A stretch of 64,000 bases of DNA from Sinomonas sp. R1AF57 (GTDB taxonomy: Bacteria > Actinomycetota > Actinomycetes > Actinomycetales > Micrococcaceae): contig NZ_CP022463.1 of assembly GCF_002224485.1 (NCBI RefSeq), positions 1,460,817-1,524,816 of the forward strand, in the 5' to 3' direction. The position numbers and the translations under genes were made by a program. A model generated the notes under the pieces. The model was not told the origin of the DNA, ran no database searches, and saw only the letters and a program-made list of their open reading frames with translations. The stretch's first letter is position 1. Every line of letters starts with the position of its first letter. This document shows positions 36,746-45,225 of the stretch, in pieces.

Positions 36746-37053
36746 TGAAGCCTCCACCCTTGCTCAGTCCTTGAGAAGAACTGTGCCATCCTGCCACGCG
36801 ATTCCGAGGGTAGGTAGCCGGTGTGCCGCGATTTTCCGGCGCTCTGGCGCCTCCGGCGCGCGCTGTCCGGCACGCGGGGGTCGGCCCGCGAGGAACCGCG
36901 ATCGGGAATGTTCCGGGGCGGAGTGGCGTTTTGGGCCGACATCGGGAACAATCTCCCCGTCACTGGGCACAAAACGGGGGCCGAGTGCGTTGGAACGGAA
37001 CTACGTGGAATGCCACGTGACATTGCTAGCTACCGGAGCGTGAACGAAGAACT
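36746..37053. other. 308-nt divergent intergenic region, sepH / DUF4193
   Basis: It contains no gene that I can support. It must hold the promoters of sepH and the DUF4193 gene. A perfect ACGTGG-N4-CCACGT palindrome at 37003-37018, about 36-50 nt before the DUF4193 start, could be an operator. TAGCTA at 37026-37031 is a possible -10. The sequence is less GC-rich than the flanking genes. Confidence 0.45.
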
Positions 37054-37353
37054 ATGGCGACCGACTACGATGCGCCGCGCAAGAACGAGGAAGAGCTCAA
37101 CGAGGATTCGATCGAGGAGCTGAAGACCCGCCGCACCGACAAGCAGTCTGCATCGGTGGACGAGGACGAGGCGGAGGCCGCGGACAGCTACGAGCTCCCT
37201 GGTGCCGATCTCTCCGGCGAGGAGCTCCTCGTGCGCGTGCTGCCGGCACAGGCAGACGAATTCACGTGTGCCTCGTGCTTCCTGGTCCGCCACCGCTCCC
37301 AGATCGCGAGGGAACGGAACGGACTGCTGTACTGCAAGGAATGCGAAGGCTGA
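37054..37353 (+). CDS. DUF4193 family zinc-ribbon protein
   Basis: The 99-residue acidic protein has a disordered N-terminal half and a four-cysteine site (Cys72 and Cys75 in CASC, Cys94 and Cys97 in CKEC) expected to bind zinc. The family is confined to actinobacteria, is highly conserved and is of unknown function; the M. tuberculosis member lies in the same neighbourhood as dut and sigA. The ATG at 37054 gives the canonical MATDYDAPRKNEEE opening. A strong hairpin follows. Confidence 0.93.
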   Translation: MATDYDAPRKNEEELNEDSIEELKTRRTDKQSASVDEDEAEAADSYELPGADLSGEELLVRVLPAQADEFTCASCFLVRHRSQIARERNGLLYCKECEG

Positions 37354-37385
37354 CACTGCGCAGGGACCGCTCCCTGCCGGACAGC

Positions 37386-37414
37386 GCGGCCCCGGTGCTC
37401 AGCACCGGGGCCGC
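37386..37414. terminator. Bidirectional terminator after the DUF4193 gene
   Basis: A 29-nt palindrome with 14-bp arms (GCGGCCCCGGTGCT and its complement) lies between the convergent DUF4193 and DUF3093 genes. Confidence 0.85.
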
Positions 37415-37484
37415 TCCTGTCTCCGGACCGCATCTCATGCAGGCCGCGTCCGCTGCAGGCCGCGCCTCCCGCCGGCAGCGCGCG

Positions 37485-37967
37485 TCAGGCCGCGAGGGCG
37501 GCCACGAGCCTGTCCGGGTGGCGGGTCGAGACGAGCCAATAGGGAGTGGGGTCCTCCGGGTCCGTGAGCTCGACCCTGACGACGGGGGAGATCCACCCGC
37601 GGATGCAGAGGTAGGCGAGGGCGTTGAGCGCCGGCCCGCGCTGGGCGGTCGCGGCGTCGCCGTCGAACGCCTCCGCTGACCCGGCGAACCGCCGCGGGAG
37701 TGAGGCGCGCCCCGCCGTGAACGCCTCGGCTGTCACGGTGATGGCCGGGGTCGTGGCGATGAGCGCGGCCACGAGCACTGCAAGCAGGATCACGGCCGCC
37801 GTGAAGCCGGCGGCGAGGCTGATCGGGGCGAAGACGAGGATTCCCGCAGCGGACACGCCAAGGGCCACGACCCAGACCCACCACGCCGGCCACAGCCGCT
37901 CCCTGTAGAGGACGGTGTCGGCAGGGCTCGGGCGGCCGCCCGGGGCGGGGGTAGTGGCGTCAGGCAT
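37485..37967 (-). CDS. DUF3093 family membrane protein
   Basis: The 160-residue protein has two adjacent hydrophobic helices (about 27-47 and 50-73). The family block VLYRERLWPAWWVWVVAL precedes them and a PYWLVSTRHPDRLVAAL end closes the chain. It resembles small two-helix PH-like membrane proteins and its function is unknown. It is the usual divergent neighbour of dut in actinobacteria, as in M. tuberculosis. MPDATTP (37967) is taken as the start; a longer form from 38003 would cover the dut promoter. Confidence 0.88.
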   Translation of the reverse strand: MPDATTPAPGGRPSPADTVLYRERLWPAWWVWVVALGVSAAGILVFAPISLAAGFTAAVILLAVLVAALIATTPAITVTAEAFTAGRASLPRRFAGSAEAFDGDAATAQRGPALNALAYLCIRGWISPVVRVELTDPEDPTPYWLVSTRHPDRLVAALAA

Positions 37968-38016
37968 GGATCCAGCTTTCCACCCGGGCGCCGCGGCGGC
38001 CAAACCGGTGCCCCGC

Positions 38017-38028
38017 TAGAGTGGACGG
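38017..38028 (+). promoter_or_regulatory. Putative leaderless promoter -10 (TAGAGT) of dut
   Basis: TAGAGT at 38017-38022 is 6 nt from the GTG at 38029. No ribosome binding site is visible. Confidence 0.5.
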
Positions 38029-38529
38029 GTGAGCCAGATGCACGAAACCACGCCGACCGTCCAGGACCCCGTCTGGGAGCCGACCCTCGACGTCCAGCTG
38101 AGGATGCTCGACGACGGGCTCGAGCCGCCGTCGTACGCCCACCCCGGGGATGCGGGCGCGGACCTCCGTGCCCGGGTGGACGTCACCCTCGGCCCGGGTG
38201 AGCGCGCGCTCGTCCCGACGGGGGTCAGCATCGCGCTCCCGTTCGGCTACGTCGCGCTCATCCACCCCCGCTCGGGCCTCGCGACGAAGCACGGCCTCAC
38301 CGTCGTCAACGCCCCCGGGACGGTCGACGCCGGGTACCGGGGCGAGATCGCCGTGACCCTGCTCAACACCGACCTCGCCGCACCGGTTGCGCTGCGGCGC
38401 GGCGATAGAATTGCCCAAATGGTGATCCAGCGCGTCGAGCACGCGCGGTTCGTCCCTGTCGACGACCTGTCCGCGTCCGTGCGCGGCGAAGGGGGCTTCG
38501 GCTCGACCGGCGGGTTCGCGGCCACCTAG
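38029..38529 (+). CDS. dut: dUTP diphosphatase
   Basis: The trimeric enzyme hydrolyses dUTP to dUMP and PPi, keeping uracil out of DNA and feeding dTMP synthesis. The 166 residues show all five motifs: [22 protein letters not shown], the catalytic [20 protein letters not shown] and the C-terminal [12 protein letters not shown]-loop-like arm. An N-terminal extension of about 20 residues is present. With tdk, it puts two dTMP-related genes within 4 kb. It probably starts a leaderless transcript. Confidence 0.95.
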   Translation: MSQMHETTPTVQDPVWEPTLDVQLRMLDDGLEPPSYAHPGDAGADLRARVDVTLGPGERALVPTGVSIALPFGYVALIHPRSGLATKHGLTVVNAPGTVDAGYRGEIAVTLLNTDLAAPVALRRGDRIAQMVIQRVEHARFVPVDDLSASVRGEGGFGSTGGFAAT

Positions 38530-38558
38530 GCACGCCCTCCACGAGGGACGCGATGGGG

Positions 38559-38585
38559 GCCGGCCCTGACCCCGCACGGGCCGGC
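38559..38585 (+). terminator. Hairpin between dut and the DUF3710 gene
   Basis: The arms GCCGGCCC and GGGCCGGC enclose an 11-nt loop. It may end or attenuate the dut transcript; no T-run follows. Confidence 0.4.
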
Positions 38586-38603
38586 ATGACTAAGGAGTAT
38601 TGA

Positions 38604-39326
38604 GTGGCGCTGTTCGGACGTGGCAAGAACACCAAGCTGACGGCCGAGGACCCCTCGGTGCTTGGCCAGCCCAAGGACCGCCGTGCAGAGCCGGACAAGA
38701 GCGGCTACGGCCGCCCGCAGAAGGGCCCGTTCGATGCGAGCGAGGCCGACACGGACTCCGGCTATGTCGACCTCGGCTCGATCCTGGTCCGTCCGGCCGA
38801 CGGGCTCCAGCTGCGCCTCGAACTCGAGGAGGCGACCCAGCGGGTGGTGGCCGTGACCATGGACCTCAACGGCTCAAGCCTCCAGCTCCAGGCCTTCGCC
38901 GCCCCCCGGTCCGAGGGGCTGTGGGGGGAGATCAGGGCGCAGATCGCCCAGTCGGTGGCCAGCCAGGGCGGCACCGTCGAGGAGGCCGAGGGCTCGTTCG
39001 GCACCGAGCTGCTCGCGCGGCTGCCCGCGGACGCGTCGGGCGGGAGCCGGTCGTACCGCGCCGCCCGCTTCATGGGTGTCGACGGCCCCCGCTGGTTCCT
39101 GCGCGGCGTGATCGGCGGTCCGGCTGCCGAGAACCGCGAGGCCGCAGCCCCGCTCGAGGAGCTGTTCCGCCACGTCGTGGTCGACCGCGGCGAGTCCCCG
39201 CTCCCGCCCCGCGAGCTCCTGCCGCTGCGTATCCCGGCCGACGCCTCGCCGAACGACGGCGGCGCAGCAGGGACCTCGGCTCCCCAGGCCCCGGAGCGCG
39301 GCCCGGAGATCACGCATCTTGGCTGA
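38604..39326 (+). CDS. DUF3710 family protein
   Basis: The 240-residue soluble protein starts MALFGRGKN and contains the family block DLGSILVRPADGLQLRLELEEATQRVVAVTMDLNGSSLQLQAFAAPRSEGLWGEIR. This conserved actinobacterial family has no known function. GTG at 38604 has AAGGAG 6 nt upstream. The end overlaps the OB-fold gene by 8 nt, so the two are coupled. The order dut / DUF3710 / OB-fold / DUF3159 / trkA pair is conserved across actinobacteria. Confidence 0.9.
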   Translation: MALFGRGKNTKLTAEDPSVLGQPKDRRAEPDKSGYGRPQKGPFDASEADTDSGYVDLGSILVRPADGLQLRLELEEATQRVVAVTMDLNGSSLQLQAFAAPRSEGLWGEIRAQIAQSVASQGGTVEEAEGSFGTELLARLPADASGGSRSYRAARFMGVDGPRWFLRGVIGGPAAENREAAAPLEELFRHVVVDRGESPLPPRELLPLRIPADASPNDGGAAGTSAPQAPERGPEITHLG

Positions 39327-39636
39327 CGGCGCCGGGCCGCGCTGGCTCGAGGACTTCGGCGACGCGCCGGACAGGGGGCTCGTGGCCGGAGAGGGCACCG
39401 TGAGGTCGCTCACCTTCGTCCCCGCGGACGCCACGCCCCAGCTGACCGCCATGCTCGAGGACGACCGCCATCGCCCGGGCCACGGCCGTGCGCTCCGCCT
39501 GGTCTGGCTGGGCAGGCGACGGATCAGCGGCATCGCCGCCGGGACGCGCCTGCGATTCTCGGGGATGCTCGCCCACGAGAACGCCATGCCGACCGTCTAC
39601 AACCCCCGCTACGAGATCCTGGCCCAGGAGGACTGA
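39319..39636 (+). CDS. OB-fold nucleic acid-binding domain protein
   Basis: The 105-residue protein is a single small beta-barrel: GEGTVRSLTFVPADATPQLTAMLEDD, RALRLVWLGRRRISGIAAGTRLRFSG and VYNPRYEIL correspond to OB strands. The homologues beside DUF3710 are annotated as OB-fold proteins, and the ligand is unknown. The start is TTG at 39319, inside the DUF3710 coding sequence, and it ends 2 nt before the DUF3159 gene. Confidence 0.85.
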   Translation: MADGAGPRWLEDFGDAPDRGLVAGEGTVRSLTFVPADATPQLTAMLEDDRHRPGHGRALRLVWLGRRRISGIAAGTRLRFSGMLAHENAMPTVYNPRYEILAQED

Positions 39637-39638
39637 CG

Positions 39639-40349
39639 GTGAGCACAGCCGACGACAACCGCCCGCAGGCGCCGGACCCCCGCCCGCAGGCGCCCAGCGC
39701 CGCTGACCTTGCCGCCGCCTACGCGGCGCAGGCCGGCCTGCATCGTCACGACGACGGCCGGATCGACGTGCTCCGCAGCGCGGGGGGCGTCCGGGGCCTC
39801 GCCGAGAGCATCCTGCCGGGCCTCGTGTTCCTCGTGGCGTTCACGGTTGCCCGTGACCTCGTGCTCTCGGCCGTGCTGGCCCTCGCGGTGGCGGCCGTCT
39901 TCGTCGTCGTGCGGCTCGTGGGACGCACGCGTCCCACCCAGGCGTTCGCGGGCGTGGTCGGCATCGCCGTCTCGGCGGCGCTCGCGCTGTTCACGGGGCG
40001 CGCCGAGGACTTCTACGTCACTGGGTTCTTCACGAACGCGGGCTACGCGGCCGCGCTCGTGCTGTCGATAGCCCTCAGGTGGCCGCTCATGGGGGTCGTC
40101 TTCGGCTTCCTGCGCAACGAGGGCGTCCGATGGCGGGACAGCCCCGTCCGCGCCCGCCAGTACCGCCTCGCCACGTGGATCATGGCGGCCGTCCTCGCTC
40201 TGCGGCTCGTGGTCCAGGTCCCGCTCTACTTCATGGGCGACGCCGGTCTCGTCGCCCTCGGCACCACGCGGCTCCTCATGGGCGTCCCCCTGTACGCGCT
40301 CGGCGTGTGGGTGGCCTGGCTCGTGTCGCGGCCGATCCCGGGGCGGTAG
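39639..40349 (+). CDS. DUF3159 family membrane protein
   Basis: The 236-residue protein has about six helices after a Pro/Ala-rich cytoplasmic N-terminus of some 45 residues. The family signature region includes GLAESILPGLVFLVAFTV and VFGFLRNEGVRWRDSPVRARQYRLATWIM. It is a conserved actinobacterial membrane protein of unknown function, always close to DUF3710 and the TrkA pair. The GTG start at 39639 is 2 nt after the OB-fold gene stop. It is convergent with the TrkA genes, 6 nt away. Confidence 0.9.
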   Translation: MSTADDNRPQAPDPRPQAPSAADLAAAYAAQAGLHRHDDGRIDVLRSAGGVRGLAESILPGLVFLVAFTVARDLVLSAVLALAVAAVFVVVRLVGRTRPTQAFAGVVGIAVSAALALFTGRAEDFYVTGFFTNAGYAAALVLSIALRWPLMGVVFGFLRNEGVRWRDSPVRARQYRLATWIMAAVLALRLVVQVPLYFMGDAGLVALGTTRLLMGVPLYALGVWVAWLVSRPIPGR

Positions 40350-40355
40350 GCGTCC

Positions 40356-41081
40356 TCACCCGTCGAAGGCGTCGTCCTCGTCGGCCGTCTCCTCGGCTTC
40401 TCGGGCAGGTACCGGGGCACCGGCGGCGGGCGCGAGCAGGGCCCGGAGCTCGTCCTCTGCCTGGATCGTGGTGAGGAAGAAGAGCTCGTCGCGGTGGTCG
40501 ATCACGTCGTCGATGCTCGGCGCGATCGGCGCCTGGTCGCGCAGGATGGCCACGAGGGTGCAGTCCGACGGCCAGTCGATCTGCCCGACCGTGCTTCCGA
40601 TGATGGCCGACCCGCCCGGGACGGTGAACTCGACGAGGGACGAGACGCCGGTCTGGAGCGTGAGGAGGCGCACGACGTCGCCGATCTCCACCGCCTCCTC
40701 GACGAGCGCGGTCATGAGCCGCGGCGTGTTGACCGCGACGTCCACGCCCCACGAGCCGTCGAACATCCAGTCGTTCTTCGGATTGTTCACGCGGCCCACT
40801 GTGCGGCCCACCCCGAACTCCGTCTTGGCCAGGAGCGAGACGACGAGATTGACCTTGTCGTCGCCGGTCGCCGAGACCACGACGTCGGCCTCGTCGACGC
40901 GCGCCTCCTTCAGGGTCGACAGCTCGCAGGCGTCGCCGATGAGCCACTTGGCCCCCCTCAGCCCGCTGCGGCCGATCACCTCGGGCTTCGGGTCGACGAG
41001 GAGGACCTCGTGGCGGTGCGCGAGGAGCTCCCGTGCGATCGAGCTGCCGACGCTGCCCGCCCCGGCGATGATGACCTTCAC
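40356..41081 (-). CDS. TrkA-type potassium channel/transporter regulatory protein (CeoB-like)
   Basis: The 241-residue protein has an RCK-N Rossmann domain (VIIAGAGSVGSSIARELL, then VLLVDPKPE with the acidic ribose-binding Asp) and an RCK-C domain (about 140-215). An acidic C-terminal tail follows. Such proteins bind NAD(H) or nucleotides and gate Trk/Ktr K+ transport. The GTG start at 41081 directly follows the TAA of the upstream TrkA paralogue, so the two are translated in tandem, as ceoC-ceoB are in M. tuberculosis. No Trk membrane subunit lies beside them; the APC permease is the only adjacent transporter. Confidence 0.92.
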   Translation of the reverse strand: MKVIIAGAGSVGSSIARELLAHRHEVLLVDPKPEVIGRSGLRGAKWLIGDACELSTLKEARVDEADVVVSATGDDKVNLVVSLLAKTEFGVGRTVGRVNNPKNDWMFDGSWGVDVAVNTPRLMTALVEEAVEIGDVVRLLTLQTGVSSLVEFTVPGGSAIIGSTVGQIDWPSDCTLVAILRDQAPIAPSIDDVIDHRDELFFLTTIQAEDELRALLAPAAGAPVPAREAEETADEDDAFDG

Positions 41082-41753
41082 TTACGACTCCTTAACGGGG
41101 GCCATGGACAGGGCGCGGGTCACCTCTGCGGCGTCCGCCATGTTCATCATGACGTGGACGGTGTCGCCCTCCTGGTAGCTGGTGGTCGGCGTGGGCAGCA
41201 TGCCCTCGCCGAAGCGCGTGAGGTAGGCGACCCGGACGCGGGCCGCCTTCTCGATCGCCGAAAGCGGGTGCCCGAGCCATTCGGGCGCGAGGTCCACCTC
41301 GGTCAGCACCAGGCGGCCGGAGGGCTCGCGGAAGTCTCCGGAGACCCCCGACTCCGGGAGGATGCGGCGCAGGACCTGGTCGGCGCTCCAGCGCACCGCG
41401 GCCACGGTGGGGATCCCGAGGCGCTGGTAGATCTCGGCCCGGCCCGGGTCGTAGATGCGTGCGACGACATGGGGGACGTGGAACGTCTCGCGGGCCACGC
41501 GGGTGGCGAGGATGTTCGAGTTGTCCCCGCTCGAGACGGCGGCGAAGGCGTACGCCTCCTCGATGCCGGCCTGCTTCATCGTGTCCCGGTCGAAGCCGAT
41601 GCCCGTGACCTTGCGGCCCGCAAACGTCCGGCGCAGCCGGCGGAAGGCCCGGTCGTCCTGATCGATGATCGCGACAGAGTGCCCGGAGTCCTCGAGCGTG
41701 TGGGCGAGCGTGACGCCGACGCGCCCGCAGCCCATGATCACGTAGTGCGCCAT
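41082..41753 (-). CDS. TrkA-type potassium uptake regulatory protein (CeoC-like)
   Basis: The 223-residue paralogue has an N-terminal RCK domain (HYVIMGCGRVGVTLAHTLED, VAIIDQDDRAFRRL) and an RCK-C domain from about 140. The ATG at 41753 is preceded by TAGATT at 7 nt and no ribosome binding site; a longer frame to 41798 is not supported. It is divergent from the APC permease, 56 nt away, and leads the two-gene trk operon. Confidence 0.92.
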   Translation of the reverse strand: MAHYVIMGCGRVGVTLAHTLEDSGHSVAIIDQDDRAFRRLRRTFAGRKVTGIGFDRDTMKQAGIEEAYAFAAVSSGDNSNILATRVARETFHVPHVVARIYDPGRAEIYQRLGIPTVAAVRWSADQVLRRILPESGVSGDFREPSGRLVLTEVDLAPEWLGHPLSAIEKAARVRVAYLTRFGEGMLPTPTTSYQEGDTVHVMMNMADAAEVTRALSMAPVKES

Positions 41754-41766
41754 GCTGCCAAATCTA
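41754..41766 (-). promoter_or_regulatory. Putative leaderless promoter -10 (TAGATT) of the trkA pair
   Basis: On the minus strand TAGATT (plus-strand 41761-41766) lies 7 nt from the ATG at 41753. Confidence 0.45.
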
Positions 41767-41774
41767 CCGCGCCA

Positions 41775-41809
41775 TGACATCCGCGGCCCTTTGCGCATAA
41801 CGTGTCAGG
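41775..41809 (+). promoter_or_regulatory. Promoter TGACAT-N17-TAACGT, leaderless type, of the APC permease
   Basis: TGACAT (-35, 41775-41780), a 17-nt spacer and TAACGT (-10, 41798-41803) are followed after 6 nt by the GTG at 41810. This is the most complete rightward promoter in the window. Confidence 0.6.
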
Positions 41810-43783
41810 GTGCTGACGATTCTCAACTCGGTCAAGCGCGTGATCGTCGGCCGCGCGCTGCGCAACGACCGGCTCTCGCACACCCTCCTGCCGAAGCGCA
41901 TCGCGCTGCCCATCTTCGCCTCCGACGCGCTCTCCTCGGTCGCCTATGCGCCGGACGAGATCTTCCTCACCCTCGCCCTCGCGGGTGTCTCCGCCGTCGC
42001 GCTGTCCCCGTGGGTGGGGCTCGCCGTCATGCTCGTGCTGCTGACGGTCGTCGCGTCCTACCGGCAGAACGTCCACGCCTACCCGTCCGGGGGCGGCGAC
42101 TACGAGATCGCCACCGAGAACCTGGGCCGGTTCGCGGGCCTGACCGTTGCGAGCGCCCTCCTCGTGGACTACGTGCTCACCGTCGCGGTGTCGATGTCCT
42201 CCGCCGCGACCTACCTGACCACCGCGATCCCGTCCCTGCACGGCACCCAGGCGATCATCGCCGTCGTGGGCGTCCTGATCCTCGCGCTCGTGAACCTGCG
42301 CGGCATCAGGGAAGCCGGCACGGTGTTCGCCGTCCCGACCTACCTCTTCATGATCTCGATCCTGGGCATGACGGCCGTGGGGATCATCCAGTGGCTCACG
42401 GGCACCCTGCGGCCTTCCCAGAGCGCCGACTTCACGATCGTGCCGGTGCCCGAGTTCGACCAGGGGCTCGTGGGCCTGGCCGGGGGGTTCCTGCTCCTGC
42501 GCGCGTTCTCCTCGGGCGCCGCGGCGCTCACCGGCGTCGAGGCGATCAGCAACGGCGTGCCGAACTTCCGCCCACCCAAGAGCAGGAACGCCGCGACGAC
42601 CCTCCTCATGCTCGGTGCCGTCGCCGCGTCCATGCTGGCCGGCATCATCTTCCTGGCCAACGCGACCCGCGTCCACGTCGTGCAGGATCCCGCCACAGAG
42701 CTGCTCCAGAACGGCAGGCCGCTCGCCGCCGACTACATCCAGACTCCCGTGATCGGCCAGATCGCCGACTCGGTCTTCGGGGCCGGCAGCATCGCGTTCT
42801 ACATCGTCGTGGCGGCGACGGGCGTGATCCTCGTCTTCGCCTCCAACACGGCCTTCAACGGCTTCCCGGTGCTCGGCTCGATCCTGGCCCAGGACGGGTA
42901 CCTCCCGCGGCAGCTGCGCACCCGCGGCGACCGCCTCGCCTTCAGCAACGGCGTGCTGGCGCTCGCGGCCGGCGCGATCATCCTCATCGTCGCGTTCGAC
43001 GCCGATGTGACGCGGCTCATCCAGCTCTACATCGTCGGAGTGTTCGTCTCCTTCACTGCGAGCCAGCTCGGCATGATCCGGCACTGGACGCGCGAGCTCA
43101 AGCGGGTGAAGGACCGCGGGGTCCGCGTGCGGATGCAGCGGTCGCGCGTGATCAACACGATCGGCTTCGCGATGACGGCCACGGTGCTCGTGATCGTCCT
43201 CATCACGAAGTTCGAGCACGGTGCCTGGATCGCGCTCCTGGCGATGTTCGTGCTGTTCCTCATCATGTGGAGCATCCACGCCCACTACGCGAACGTCGCG
43301 AGGGAGCTCGCTGTCGGCGACGACGTGTCGGCCCGTGCGCTCCCCAGCCGCGTCCACGCCGTCCTCCTCGTCTCGCACATCCGCAAGCCAGTGCTCCGTG
43401 CCCTCGCCTACGCCCGCGCGTCGCGGCCCTCGCGCCTGGACGCCGTCACCGTGGACATCAGCGCCGAGGAGACGGCCCAGACCGTGGCCGACTGGGAGAA
43501 GCTCGGGATCCCCGTCCCACTGACGGTCCTCGCGAGCCCCTACCGCGAGACGATCACCCCGCTCATGGACTACATCCGCAACATCCACCGCGAGTCGCCG
43601 CGGGACCTCATCGTCGTGTACATCCCGGAGTACGTGGTGGGGAAGTGGTGGGAGCAGCTCGTGCACAACCAGACGGCGCTGCGGATCAAGGCGCGGCTGC
43701 ACTTCGAGCCCGGGGTCATGGTGGCGTCCGTTCCATGGCAGCTGAAGTCGAGCGAGGAAGCCAGGAGGCTGCAGGAGCTGTGA
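41810..43783 (+). CDS. APC superfamily permease
   Basis: The 657-residue protein has about 12 helices in residues 30-500, with the APC opening LPIFASDALSSVAYAPDEIFLTLALAG. A soluble C-terminal domain of about 150 residues (VLLVSHIRKPVLRALAYARASRPSRLDAVTVD) resembles a universal-stress or KUP-type cytosolic domain. Related proteins transport amino acids or K+. Placement beside two TrkA-type regulators favours a link to potassium or c-di-AMP-responsive transport, but that is inference. The downstream methyltransferase start overlaps its stop. Confidence 0.9.
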   Translation: MLTILNSVKRVIVGRALRNDRLSHTLLPKRIALPIFASDALSSVAYAPDEIFLTLALAGVSAVALSPWVGLAVMLVLLTVVASYRQNVHAYPSGGGDYEIATENLGRFAGLTVASALLVDYVLTVAVSMSSAATYLTTAIPSLHGTQAIIAVVGVLILALVNLRGIREAGTVFAVPTYLFMISILGMTAVGIIQWLTGTLRPSQSADFTIVPVPEFDQGLVGLAGGFLLLRAFSSGAAALTGVEAISNGVPNFRPPKSRNAATTLLMLGAVAASMLAGIIFLANATRVHVVQDPATELLQNGRPLAADYIQTPVIGQIADSVFGAGSIAFYIVVAATGVILVFASNTAFNGFPVLGSILAQDGYLPRQLRTRGDRLAFSNGVLALAAGAIILIVAFDADVTRLIQLYIVGVFVSFTASQLGMIRHWTRELKRVKDRGVRVRMQRSRVINTIGFAMTATVLVIVLITKFEHGAWIALLAMFVLFLIMWSIHAHYANVARELAVGDDVSARALPSRVHAVLLVSHIRKPVLRALAYARASRPSRLDAVTVDISAEETAQTVADWEKLGIPVPLTVLASPYRETITPLMDYIRNIHRESPRDLIVVYIPEYVVGKWWEQLVHNQTALRIKARLHFEPGVMVASVPWQLKSSEEARRLQEL

Positions 43784-45159
43784 GTGTGACCGAGACAGCA
43801 CGGCAGGAGCGTGTCATCGAGCTGCGGCTGGGACCCGTTGCCCATGGAGGGCACGTCGTCGCGCGGCACGAGGGGAGGGTGGTGTTCGTGCGCCACGGTA
43901 TCCCCGGCGAGCTCGCGCGCGTGGCCCTCACCGACGCCGAGGAGGGCGCCAAGTTCTGGCGGGGGGACGTCGTCGAGGTCCTCGAGGCGTCGCCCCACCG
44001 GAGGGAGCACGTCTGGGACCTTGCCGACTCGCTGCGCGCCCACACCCAGGGCCGGCTTCCCGTGGGCGGGGCCGAGTTCGGCCACATCGCCCTCGACGAG
44101 CAGCGGCGTCTGAAGGCCGCCGTCATCCGCGAGCAGCTCGAGCGGCTCGCCCACCTCGAGCGGGACATCGTGGTCGAGCCGGTGCCCCTCCGACCGGGTG
44201 CGGCGGACGACGGCGGCGGGCTGGCCTGGCGCACGCGCTGCAGCTTCGCCGTCACGCCCGAGGGGCGGCTCGCCATGCACGCGCACCGGTCTGAGGAGCT
44301 CATCCCGGTCACCGGGATGCCGCTCGCGACGGATGAGATCAATGCCTTGCGCCTGTGGGAGCTGGACCTGCGCGGCGTCGAACGCGTCGAGGTCGCGGCG
44401 CCGGCGTCGGGGTCGGCGCCGCTGGTCGTGTTCACCCTGGCCGAGGGGGTGGCGCCCGCGCGGCTCACGGAGATCCTGGACGGGCTCGACCCTGCGGTGT
44501 CGGCCAGCGCGGTCGGCTCCGCCGCCCTCGGACCCGGGGCCGCGCGCTCGCCGCTCACCGTGCGGGGCCGTGGATCCGTCACCGAGCACGTCCTCGGCCA
44601 CCACTACACCGTCACTGGAGAGGGCTTCTGGCAGATCCACCGACGGGCCCCCGAGACGCTCGTCACCGCCGTCCTCGACGCGCTCGACGGCGTGCTGGCG
44701 CCCGGCGGGCAGGTCGCCGACCTCTACGCCGGGGCCGGCCTCTTCACTGCGCCCCTGGCCGCCGCGGTGGGCCACGGCGGCTATGTCCTCTCGGTCGAAG
44801 GGTCGCCGGGGACGAGCCGCGACGCGCGCCGGACTTTCAAGCGGCAGCCCGAGGTCGCCGTCGTCCAGGGCCGGGTGGAGCGGGTGCTGCGCACCCACGG
44901 GGGACCGGGCGCGTTCGACGCCGTCGTCCTCGATCCGCCCAGGGCCGGAGCGGGCCGCGAGGCGGTGCGGCAGCTGGTCGCGGCCGAGCCGAAGGCGATC
45001 GCCTATGTCGCGTGCGACCCGGCCTCGTTCGCCCGCGACCTGGGCTGGTTCCGGGACGCCGGCTGGACACTGGGGAGCCTGAGGGCGTTCGACCTCTACC
45101 CCATGACGCATCACGTCGAATCGGTCGCACTCCTGCTGCCTCCGGGCGGGGCGAACTGA
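43780..45159 (+). CDS. TRAM-domain SAM-dependent RNA (uracil-5-)methyltransferase
   Basis: The 459-residue enzyme of the TrmA/RlmCD group methylates a uracil in rRNA or tRNA. It has an N-terminal TRAM (OB) domain ([19 protein letters not shown]), the SAM-binding block [16 protein letters not shown], the DPPRAGAG motif and the catalytic Cys in [12 protein letters not shown] (about residue 412). No iron-sulfur CX5C cluster motif is visible near the TRAM domain. GTG at 43780 overlaps the permease stop (GTGA), and GTG 43786 is an alternative. The neighbouring order permease then TRAM methyltransferase is also found in mycobacteria. Confidence 0.9.
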   Translation: MSVTETARQERVIELRLGPVAHGGHVVARHEGRVVFVRHGIPGELARVALTDAEEGAKFWRGDVVEVLEASPHRREHVWDLADSLRAHTQGRLPVGGAEFGHIALDEQRRLKAAVIREQLERLAHLERDIVVEPVPLRPGAADDGGGLAWRTRCSFAVTPEGRLAMHAHRSEELIPVTGMPLATDEINALRLWELDLRGVERVEVAAPASGSAPLVVFTLAEGVAPARLTEILDGLDPAVSASAVGSAALGPGAARSPLTVRGRGSVTEHVLGHHYTVTGEGFWQIHRRAPETLVTAVLDALDGVLAPGGQVADLYAGAGLFTAPLAAAVGHGGYVLSVEGSPGTSRDARRTFKRQPEVAVVQGRVERVLRTHGGPGAFDAVVLDPPRAGAGREAVRQLVAAEPKAIAYVACDPASFARDLGWFRDAGWTLGSLRAFDLYPMTHHVESVALLLPPGGAN

Positions 45160-45176
45160 GGGCCAGCGAACTAGGA

Positions 45177-45202
45177 TGGGCCGCGAGAGCCATCGCGGCC
45201 CA
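45177..45202 (+). terminator. 10-bp hairpin after the methyltransferase gene
   Basis: The perfect arms TGGGCCGCGA and TCGCGGCCCA enclose a 6-nt loop, 17 nt past the stop. It is a likely terminator, although TAGGAT at 45172-45177 runs into its first base and might be an acnA -10; in that case the hairpin would open the acnA leader. Confidence 0.55.
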
Positions 45203-45225
45203 GGCTCGCATGCGCCGCCCGGGGG

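Noticed and set aside
41752-43779. The long open N-terminal extension of the TRAM methyltransferase frame
   Set aside because: It runs through the APC permease in another phase; the TRAM domain starts just after 43780, where a GTG overlaps the permease stop.
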